A stretch of 11,507 nt of DNA from JBJKSO01 sp046703825 (lineage in GTDB: Bacteria > Chloroflexota > Dormibacteria > Aeolococcales > Bog-877), in contig JBJKSO010000021.1 of the NCBI GenBank assembly GCA_046703825.1, positions 1 through 11,507 of the forward strand. Reading direction: 5' to 3'. Below the pieces are notes generated by a model that made no database searches, was not told the DNA's origin, and was given only the letters and a program-made list of their open reading frames with translations. Each line of letters starts with the position of its first letter. Within the stretch, counting starts at the first letter, position 1. Below, piece after piece: positions 1-5,979 of this stretch. The position numbers were made by a program, and so were the translations under genes.

Positions 1-1
1 G

Positions 2-1075
2 GCGGGTGCGGCGGCGTCCCGGCTGAGCGCGGCCGCCCGGGCCACCTGGTGGAAGCGGGGCCTGGAGCTGGCCGGCTCGGACCCGGCCGCCCCCGAGGGG
101 CCCTCGAGCCCAAGCCTGGCCGGCTTAATCAGGGAGCCGGATCCTGTCGAGCAGCGGCTGGCCCGGGTGCTCGCGTCCGACCCGGGGATCGTCGCAGCGC
201 CGATGGCGACCCTGCTGGGCGCCGGCGGCAAGCGCATCCGCGCCCGCCTGGTGCTGCTGGCGTCCGAGGTGGGCAGGACCTACCGCCCCGACGCCGTCCT
301 CAACGCCGCGGCATCCATGGAGCTGCTCCACGCCGCCACCCTCTGCCACGACGACCTGGTCGACGGCGCCGCCTCACGCCGCGGCGTCCCCACCGTCTCC
401 ACGCTGTCCGGCCCGATGGCGGCCCTGGGGGTCGGTGACCACTACCTGGGTGTGGCGGCGGGCCTGATCGCTCGGCTGGGTGACGCCGCCATCTCCCGGT
501 CGGTGGCCGCCGCCCTGGTCGAGATCGCGGATGGACAGCTTCGCGAGCTGGACCGGCGCTCTGTGTGGTCGGGAGAGCTGGCGCCGTATGTCCAGGTGGC
601 GGAGGGCAAGACCGGCGCCTTGCTGGCTGCCTGCGCCGCCGTCGGCAGCCGCCTCAGCGGCGCCACCCAGGTCGAGACCCGCGCGTTGGCCCGGTTTGCC
701 CGGCGGCTCGGTCTGGCCTTCCAGGGAATCGACGACTGCCTCGACTTCAGCGACCCGGCACGAACCGGCAAGCCGGCCGGGACCGACCTGATCCAGGGCA
801 TCTGCGGTCTCCCCGTGCTCTGTGCTCTCCGGGGCCCGCGCCGGCGCCAGGTGCTGGCTGAACTGACCCGGATGGAGAAGGTGGACCAGGCCCAGCAGGC
901 GGCGATTCGGGACCGGGTCGTGCAGATGGTGCACGACTCCGGCGCGCTCGCCACCGCCCACAGCCTGGCCGACCGCTGGAGCACGGAGGCGGTGGCCTGC
1001 CTCGGCGCGATCCCGGAACCGGCGCGGAGTGAGCTCGAAGGCTTCGCCGACCGGCTCACGCTGCGGGATCGCTGA
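2..1075 (+). CDS. trans-polyprenyl diphosphate synthase, 5' end outside window
   Basis: All-alpha isoprenyl diphosphate synthase that would condense isopentenyl diphosphate with an allylic diphosphate; a menaquinone side chain is a natural product beside respiratory genes, but chain length cannot be read here. Counting from the GTG at 167 (302 aa), GGKR is at 20-23, the first Asp-rich motif HDDLVD at 61-66 is followed by RRG, KTG is at 148-150 and the second Asp-rich motif DDCLD at 189-193, then GKPAGTDL. The frame is open back to base 2 with no ATG, GTG or TTG before 167. The stretch just upstream (PDPVEQRLARVLASDPG) looks like the usual first helix of the family, and 167 has no ribosome site, so the true start is probably left of the window. 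Oddities: GGKRIRP is GGKRIRA, and the usual GKxTLP after the second motif reads GICGLP, losing a Lys that normally contacts diphosphate. Family is sure; activity is uncertain. Confidence 0.88.
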   Translation, partial: AGAAASRLSAAARATWWKRGLELAGSDPAAPEGPSSPSLAGLIREPDPVEQRLARVLASDPGIVAAPMATLLGAGGKRIRARLVLLASEVGRTYRPDAVLNAAASMELLHAATLCHDDLVDGAASRRGVPTVSTLSGPMAALGVGDHYLGVAAGLIARLGDAAISRSVAAALVEIADGQLRELDRRSVWSGELAPYVQVAEGKTGALLAACAAVGSRLSGATQVETRALARFARRLGLAFQGIDDCLDFSDPARTGKPAGTDLIQGICGLPVLCALRGPRRRQVLAELTRMEKVDQAQQAAIRDRVVQMVHDSGALATAHSLADRWSTEAVACLGAIPEPARSELEGFADRLTLRDR

Positions 1076-1109
1076 AGGCCCCGGTCCGCGACGCCTCGGC
1101 GCGCTTTCC

Positions 1110-1115
1110 TAAAAT
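1110..1115 (+). promoter_or_regulatory. -10 box TAAAAT upstream of the nuoJ-like operon
   Basis: TAAAAT matches the TATAAT consensus at five of six positions and stands out in very GC-rich DNA between the prenyl synthase stop and the nuoJ-like start. A GTG lies 8 nt downstream, at the expected transcription start, so the transcript may be leaderless. No convincing -35 box was seen. It could drive the whole J-K-L-M-N set. Confidence 0.5.
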
Positions 1116-1123
1116 GACCCGCC

Positions 1124-1213
1124 GTGCCCGATCTCGTCGCAATCGCGACCGCGCCCTGGCTGCGCTTAGGCGGCACTGACTCGCTGGTGACCAGGGGGCC
1201 GTGCTCGGAGTAG
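1124..1213 (+). CDS. possible leaderless 29-aa leader peptide ORF
   Basis: A GTG-initiated ORF of 29 codons begins where the TAAAAT box predicts transcription start. It ends at TAG 1211-1213, overlapping the first 13 bases of the nuoJ-like gene in another frame, an arrangement that would allow translational coupling. The peptide starts MPDLVAIATAPWLRL and shows no recognised domain or clear membrane segment. It may be a leader peptide, a coupling device or chance. The position relative to the promoter is seen; coding is inferred and weakly supported. Confidence 0.25.
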   Translation: MPDLVAIATAPWLRLGGTDSLVTRGPCSE

Positions 1214-1797
1214 CCGCCGCTGGCGGCGTGGCAGTGGGCGCGGCACTGATCCTGGTCCTGCGGCGGGAGCGCTCGGTACAGCTACTGGCGATGGCGGTGC
1301 TCGCCCTGGCGCTGGCGGTCAGCTTCGCCATCGCCGGTGACTGGCTGCCCGCCCTGGGCATGCTGCTGATCGGTGGGGTGGGCGAGGCGGTCCTGCTCGC
1401 GCCTCTGGCGAGAGGCCTGCCCACCTCTGACAGTCCGCCCCGGCGGCGGCTCCCCTGGGCGGCGGCAGCGGCGGCTTTGGCCCTGCTGGCTCTGCTGCTC
1501 GGCACCGGCTTCGCCGACCGTGCCGCCTTCATCGGCCGCGCTGGTGCGGTGCCCTCGCTGGCCCAGGTGGGGCGGCAGCTCCTGCTGCACAGCGGGTTGG
1601 CGGTCCTGGTGGTGCTGCTGCTGCTAGCGGCGATGGTGGTGGGCGGGTCGGCTCTGATCCAGCGCGACACCCGCGAGCTGGCGGAGTTCCACGCCGAGAC
1701 CGTCCGGCAGCGGCGGCTCGAGCAGCAGCAGGCTCGGCGCCGGCAGCGAGAGCTGGCCCGCGCCGAGGCCAGGGCGGCCCGCCGTGGAGGCCGTTAG
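1201..1797 (+). CDS. nuoJ: NuoJ-like complex I membrane subunit with Arg-rich tail
   Basis: A 198-aa protein with five predicted membrane helices (about residues 2-20, 25-45, 48-70, 86-104, 128-152), the NuoJ topology. RRERS after helix 1 corresponds to the R-N-P-V turn, GDWLPALG to the usual GAEFLAAVQ, and the fifth helix to the NuoJ C-terminal helix. In complex I, helix 3 of NuoJ holds the pi-bulge linking quinone reduction to pumping. Here the conserved Tyr is Ile57, Gly59 is kept and an unusual Glu62 lies within the helix. Residues 155-198 form an Arg-rich, probably coiled-coil cytoplasmic tail (14 Arg, 7 acidic) absent from usual NuoJ. GTG 1201 is the only start after an in-frame TGA at 1177; AGGGGG just upstream is a poor ribosome site. 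Its stop overlaps the next gene by 1 nt. Identification rests on topology, gene order and weak motifs. Confidence 0.72.
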   Translation: MLGVAAAGGVAVGAALILVLRRERSVQLLAMAVLALALAVSFAIAGDWLPALGMLLIGGVGEAVLLAPLARGLPTSDSPPRRRLPWAAAAAALALLALLLGTGFADRAAFIGRAGAVPSLAQVGRQLLLHSGLAVLVVLLLLAAMVVGGSALIQRDTRELAEFHAETVRQRRLEQQQARRRQRELARAEARAARRGGR

Positions 1798-2273
1798 TGA
1801 GCGGCAGCGGCCCCGTCCTGCTGGTCCTCGGTGCCTGCCTGCTTGCGATCGCCCTCTTCACGCTGCTCCACCGGCGCGACGCCTTCGGCGCAATCCTGGC
1901 CTTGGTCTTGGCCTTCGACGCCTGCGCGGCCGCCTGCTTGGGCTTCGCCACCGGTCGGGCCACCAGCGTTGAGGCTGCCCAGCTCGAGGCCTTCGCACTG
2001 GTGGCCGAGGTGATCGGCGCCGCCGCCGTCGCCGCCGGCGCCTCTCTGGCGACGGTGCTGCGCCGCAGGGTGGGACCAGAGCTGCTGCTCGAGGCCCCAG
2101 GCAGAGGGGCGGCACCCGCCGTCGAGGCCGTTGGGGAGTCCCGTGAAGAGGCGGAGGAACCGGACTTGGGCGGGACCGCGGATGAACCGGCCCCCCTCGA
2201 GGGCGGGGCCGAGAACGCCCAGGACGGTGACGCGAGCGAGCCCGCCCCCGCCGCGCCGGCCGCGGAGGGCTGA
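1797..2273 (+). CDS. nuoK: NuoK-like complex I membrane subunit with acidic tail
   Basis: A 158-aa protein whose first 93 residues have the three-helix NuoK plan: helix 1, the cytoplasmic turn HRRDA (usually TRRNA), helix 2, then helix 3 ending in RRR. NuoK lies at the heel of the membrane arm, where Glu36 and Glu72 (E. coli) pass protons. Aligned on the RRDA turn, the Glu36 site is Val37, while Asp41 sits at the normally Asn position one helical turn on. In helix 3 the Glu72 site is Ala77, with a displaced Glu71. Residues 94-158 form a low-complexity acidic Ala/Pro/Glu tail (17 acidic, 2 Arg), against about 100 aa total in ordinary NuoK. GTG 1797 shares its first base with the nuoJ TAG and the stop abuts the next GTG, so translation is probably coupled. 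Assignment is by topology and synteny; function is doubtful. Confidence 0.68.
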   Translation: MSGSGPVLLVLGACLLAIALFTLLHRRDAFGAILALVLAFDACAAACLGFATGRATSVEAAQLEAFALVAEVIGAAAVAAGASLATVLRRRVGPELLLEAPGRGAAPAVEAVGESREEAEEPDLGGTADEPAPLEGGAENAQDGDASEPAPAAPAAEG

Positions 2274-4310
2274 GTGGCCCTCTTCAACGCCGCCTGGGCG
2301 GTCCTGCTTCTGCCGCTACTCGGGCTGGGGCTCAGCTACCTGGCCGAAACCCGCCGCGGAATCGCGCTGGGGGCGGCGGTCGGCTCCGCGCTCACCCTGC
2401 TGGCCGCCGTGGTGGTACTTGCCACCAGCGCATCCCATCCTGGGGTGACCCACGGCGCCAATCTCGCTTTCTGGTCCTACTCGGTCACCCAGACGCCGTT
2501 CAACGCCGCCGCCGAAACCGTGCTCTCGAGCACCTTCCAGGTGGGCGTCGGCTACACCGTGGATCCCCTTTCCGCCGTTCTCGCCTGCCTGGTGGCCGTG
2601 CTGGCACTGCTCAACCTGGCCCACCTCCTGGTCCAGCTACATCGGGACCAGCGCATCGGCAGCCTGGCACGCACCACCTGCCTGCTCGAGTTCTCGGTGC
2701 TGGCGGTGGTGCTGGCCCCCACCTTGTTCCAGCTCCTGATCGGGGTTGAGCTGGCCGGCCTGCTGGCGGCGCTGCTGGTGGCTGCGGCCCAGGGACCGGC
2801 CGCCGGACCCGCGGCCAGGCGGGGCTACCTGGTCTGGCGCGCGGGCGCTGCCTCCCTGATCCTGGCCACCGTCTTCGTCTACGTGAAGTTCTCCGGGGCC
2901 ATCGCCAACGCCGCCACCGGCAGCAAGCGGACGGTTCCCGCCGGCTCCACCGGCCTGGACTTCGTCGCCCTCAACCACATGTGGTTGGCGGCCACCCACG
3001 GGCTGGTGACCGGGGTGGGCGGCCGGACGCTGACCCTCGCCGCGGTGCTGGTGGTGGTCTGCGCGGTCGCGGTCTGCGGTGTCTTCCCATTCCACGGCCT
3101 CTGGCGCTCCTTGGGGGTCGCGCCCGGCGCCGCTGGCGGGCTCGTCTTGAGCCTCGGCGGGATGGTGGTGGGCGCGTCGCTGCTTTTCTCCACCTTCGAC
3201 CTCCTCCGCGTCGCCGCCGGAGTGCTGCCGGCGCTGGTGGTCTTGGCCGCGGTGGGCAGCGTGGTGGCGGCTGCGCTCGCGGCCCTCGAGGACCGTCTGC
3301 GCCGGGTGTCGCTGTGGGTGGCTGGCAGCCTCGCGGCCACGGTCCTGATGGGCGTGGGGCTGGGCACTCCCGGCGCGGCCGTTCCCCTGCTCATCGCCGG
3401 GACTCTGTCGGTGTCGGCCCTCGCCGCAGTGACCACCACTATGAGCCGGGACCTCCGGGTGGAGTCGCTGGGCCAGCTGGGAGCCGCCTGGAGGCAGACC
3501 CGTCCCACGGTGCTGTTGCTCCTGCTGGCGCTGCTGGCCTGCTCCGGTCTGCTGGGGTTCGGCGTCTTCTTCGGCCGGGCCGAGGTGCTGGCGGTGGCGA
3601 TCGCCCACCCCGCGGCCGTGGCCCGTCCGGCGGGGGTCTTCCGGGTGGTGGCCGCGGTGTGCGAGCTGCTGTCGGCGCTCCTTATCGCCTCGGTCGCGGG
3701 ACGCGCGGCAGTATGCGCCCTGAGGGGCGGCGAGCCCCGCGACCCCCGCGAGGCCCGCCAGGTGCGCCGCAACCTCGCCAACGCCAAGCGGCTGTCTCAG
3801 ATCTGGCCGGCGGTTACTCTCACCGGGCTGGCGCTGCTCAGCGGCCTGATCGCCCTCCCTGGCGTCCCAGGTGAGCTGGGCGGCTTTTTGGCCATGGCCA
3901 AGCATGCCACTGTGCTGCCCGCTAACGGCCTGGCGCTGGCGCTGAGCGTGGTGGTGCCCTTGGCGGCGGTCTTGGCGGTGGCCGCGGTTCGGCTGGGCCA
4001 GCGGCCCTGGGCCGGCGAACCCGCCTGGCTGGCCTGGGCTGATGGCGGGCGGCTCACCTTGGGTCTGGAGCAGATGGTCTTTGGTTGGCCGGCGCGTCTG
4101 GCCGTGGGTTGGTACGAGCGGGTGGCCAACCCGGCCGAGCAGGCCGCCCGCGCGGCCCTGGGCCAGCTGACGGCTCGCGGAAGCGATCTCTGGCGGCGGC
4201 CCTGGAGCTGGGAGGGCAGGAGCAGCTCGGCGCCCCTGGCGGCGGTGGCGCTGGTGGCGGCGGTGGTGGTCTGGGTGGCGGCCACCCACGCGGGCGCGGG
4301 GGCTCCCTAG
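2274..4310 (+). CDS. nuoL: NuoL-like antiporter-type subunit, key Lys and His lost
   Basis: A 678-aa polytopic membrane protein of the Mrp/NuoL antiporter-like family; usual NuoL is about 610-660 aa. VDPLSAVL at 96-103 is the classic VDPLSxxM motif. IGVELAG at 156-162 keeps the TM5 Glu (Glu159, E. coli Glu144). FPFH at 271-274 marks the broken helix TM7, but the pumping Lys229 site four residues before it is Val267. The TM8 ALIHAA His is also gone. The stretch 366-386 aligns with HLMTHAFFK and lacks both His and the Lys. In TM12, FFSKDE becomes FFGRAE (432-437), so Lys399 is Arg435. Residues 575-650 are amphipathic and precede a last helix (about 655-672), as expected for the NuoL lateral helix. 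GTG 2274 follows the nuoK TGA directly, and its TAG abuts nuoM. Family assignment is good; proton pumping is unlikely in the classical way. Confidence 0.82.
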   Translation: MALFNAAWAVLLLPLLGLGLSYLAETRRGIALGAAVGSALTLLAAVVVLATSASHPGVTHGANLAFWSYSVTQTPFNAAAETVLSSTFQVGVGYTVDPLSAVLACLVAVLALLNLAHLLVQLHRDQRIGSLARTTCLLEFSVLAVVLAPTLFQLLIGVELAGLLAALLVAAAQGPAAGPAARRGYLVWRAGAASLILATVFVYVKFSGAIANAATGSKRTVPAGSTGLDFVALNHMWLAATHGLVTGVGGRTLTLAAVLVVVCAVAVCGVFPFHGLWRSLGVAPGAAGGLVLSLGGMVVGASLLFSTFDLLRVAAGVLPALVVLAAVGSVVAAALAALEDRLRRVSLWVAGSLAATVLMGVGLGTPGAAVPLLIAGTLSVSALAAVTTTMSRDLRVESLGQLGAAWRQTRPTVLLLLLALLACSGLLGFGVFFGRAEVLAVAIAHPAAVARPAGVFRVVAAVCELLSALLIASVAGRAAVCALRGGEPRDPREARQVRRNLANAKRLSQIWPAVTLTGLALLSGLIALPGVPGELGGFLAMAKHATVLPANGLALALSVVVPLAAVLAVAAVRLGQRPWAGEPAWLAWADGGRLTLGLEQMVFGWPARLAVGWYERVANPAEQAARAALGQLTARGSDLWRRPWSWEGRSSSAPLAAVALVAAVVVWVAATHAGAGAP

Positions 4311-5846
4311 GTGCACGACATAACCCTCACCATCATCGTGTTCGTACCGGCGGCGGCGGCGCTGCTGGTCCTGGCGCTGCCGGTGCAAACCGACCTGCAG
4401 CGGTTCCGGGTGCGGACCACCGCCCTCTTCGCCTCCGTCATCTCGCTGGCCTTCGCGCTGTTCGATCTGCTGGGGGAGGTGGGCAACCCCGCCCAGGGAG
4501 CCCTGCCCCAGCCCGCCATCGACGCCCCCTGGCTGCGGGGCTTCTTCTTCCAGCTGGACTATCACCTGGGCACCGACGGGCTCAACATGCTGCTGCTGTT
4601 CGCGGTGACCGCGGTCTTCCCGCTCCTGATCTTGGCCAGCTGGCGGCGGCGGGAGCGCTACCGCACCTACTTCGCCCTGCTGCTGCTGATCGAGACCACC
4701 ACTGCGGGTGCCTTCGCCACCCAGGATCTGGGGCTGTTCATCGTCTTCTTCTGGGCGCAGGCGCTGCCGCTGGGTCTGCTGGTGGGGCTGGGCGGTCAGC
4801 CGGGGGCGGCCGCCCTGGGGCGCCGGCTCTTGGGCTGGCAGTCCATCTCCGGCGCCGCCCTGCTGGTGGGCACCCTGCTGCTGCTGCTCCGCTCCGGCGT
4901 CACCAGCATGAACTTCCAGACCCTGACCACGGTCTCCACGGTGAAGGGGGGTGTCGGTCTCATCGTCTTCACCCTCTTCCTGGTCGCCTTCGGGCTACGC
5001 ATGGGGCTGTTCCCCCTGCACGGCTGGTTCATCGACTCCGTGGGCGCGGCCCCGGCCCCGGTAGGGATGCTGGTGGCGGTCACCTCGGTGCCGCTCGGGG
5101 TCTATGGGCTGGTCCGGATGGCGCTCTCGATGGCACCCAACGCCGCACTGCAGCTGGTGGTGCCGTTGTTGGCGCTGGCGCTGCTGACCCTGTACTGGGC
5201 GGCACTGCGCGCCCGGGGCGAGCCGGATCTGCGCCGGATGGGCGCTTACGGGCTGATGGGCCTTTCCGGGGTGATGCTGCTGGGGATCGCCTCCTTCTCG
5301 GAGGTGTCAGAGGCGGGGGCGCTGTACCTGGCCTTCACCTTGGTCTTCATCGCCCCTCTGCTTTTGCTGGTGCTGGGCGCCGTCAGCGAGCGCGCCGGGG
5401 CGCTCCAGATCGCGCCACTGCGGGGCGCGGCCGCGCGGGCGCCCCGTCTGCGGCTCTTTTTCGCGCTGGCGGCGGCGGCGTTGGTCGGGGTGCCGCTGCT
5501 CGGGGGCTTCCCCGGGATCTTCCAGGTGCTGGTGGGTTCCTTTCCGGCGCACCGCTACGCGACCGCACTGGCGGTCCTAGGCCTGCTGCTGCTCACCGCA
5601 GCCCTGTGGCGGGCGGGTCACCGGGTCTTCTGGGGAGCCGCGGAGGGCCAGGCGGAGGCTACCGTCGCCGACGCGCGGGGTTCGGAGTTCTACTCCGGCT
5701 GGGGGCTGAGCGCGGCGGTCGTGCTCTTCGGCATCTTCGCCGGCTACTTCATGCCCTACGTGATCCAGGGCACCGACCTGGTCTCTGCCAGGGTCTCGGC
5801 GGCGGCTCCGGTGGTCGTCCCGCACAGTCCGGGGACCCACAAGTGA
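4311..5846 (+). CDS. nuoM: NuoM-like antiporter-type subunit, channel residues replaced
   Basis: A 511-aa protein that aligns well with NuoM (usually about 490-510 aa). Seen motifs are YHLGTDGLNM (84-93; usual YHLGVDGIS), YFALLLLIE (120-128), LFPLHGWF (233-240), PLGVYGL (261-267; usual KLGTYG) and VPLLGGFPGIF (394-404; usual LPGTSGFVGEF). Gapless comparison gives these changes at the E. coli catalytic sites: Glu144 to Trp148, Lys234 to Arg230, Lys265 to Pro261 and Glu407 to Ile403. Glu128 in TM4 is kept. The protein is therefore an intact fold with its central proton path altered, not a pseudogene: the frame is uninterrupted. GTG 4311 directly follows the nuoL TAG, and its TGA overlaps the next GTG by 4 nt (GTGA). 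NuoM identity is the firmest in the cassette; the redox role is inferred only from synteny. Confidence 0.87.
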   Translation: MHDITLTIIVFVPAAAALLVLALPVQTDLQRFRVRTTALFASVISLAFALFDLLGEVGNPAQGALPQPAIDAPWLRGFFFQLDYHLGTDGLNMLLLFAVTAVFPLLILASWRRRERYRTYFALLLLIETTTAGAFATQDLGLFIVFFWAQALPLGLLVGLGGQPGAAALGRRLLGWQSISGAALLVGTLLLLLRSGVTSMNFQTLTTVSTVKGGVGLIVFTLFLVAFGLRMGLFPLHGWFIDSVGAAPAPVGMLVAVTSVPLGVYGLVRMALSMAPNAALQLVVPLLALALLTLYWAALRARGEPDLRRMGAYGLMGLSGVMLLGIASFSEVSEAGALYLAFTLVFIAPLLLLVLGAVSERAGALQIAPLRGAAARAPRLRLFFALAAAALVGVPLLGGFPGIFQVLVGSFPAHRYATALAVLGLLLLTAALWRAGHRVFWGAAEGQAEATVADARGSEFYSGWGLSAAVVLFGIFAGYFMPYVIQGTDLVSARVSAAAPVVVPHSPGTHK

Positions 5847-5965
5847 GCTGGGCGTTCCTCGAGGACTTCGCCCCGGAGGCGATCCTCCTCCTGGGCGTGA
5901 TCGGCTGCCTGGCCGCGGACTGGTTTTCGGCGCGCGGCCGCCGGCTGCGCCCAGACCAGACCTGA
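5843..5965 (+). CDS. split nuoN 5' part: 40-aa single-helix protein
   Basis: A 40-codon ORF starts at GTG 5843, overlapping the nuoM stop as GTGA, and ends at TGA 5963. It reads SWAFLEDFAPEAILLLGVIG and continues with a second half rich in Arg, which resembles the first membrane helix and following basic turn of NuoN (typically LxPELxLLLG...LLLDLF..RR). The next ORF, in frame 1, continues the NuoN sequence and is open upstream of its first ATG, so together they give about 481 aa, the normal NuoN length. This is a split gene, a frameshift (natural or assembly) or a separately made helix. A run of four T at 5924-5927 is one place where frame 2 could pass to frame 1. The ORF and overlap are seen; the interpretation is inferred. 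Confidence 0.6.
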   Translation: MSWAFLEDFAPEAILLLGVIGCLAADWFSARGRRLRPDQT

Positions 5966-5979
5966 GTCGCTGGCTGGCC

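Noticed and set aside
2637..4565. Minus-strand ORF of 642 codons opposite nuoL
   Set aside because: Composition is His/Gln/Arg/Gly-rich, typical of antisense to a hydrophobic GC-rich gene, while the plus strand has clear NuoL motifs.
4085..5965. 626-codon plus-strand ORF overlapping nuoL and nuoM
   Set aside because: Gly/Arg/Ala-rich out-of-frame reading of nuoM. Only its last 40 codons, from GTG 5843, look real and are listed separately.
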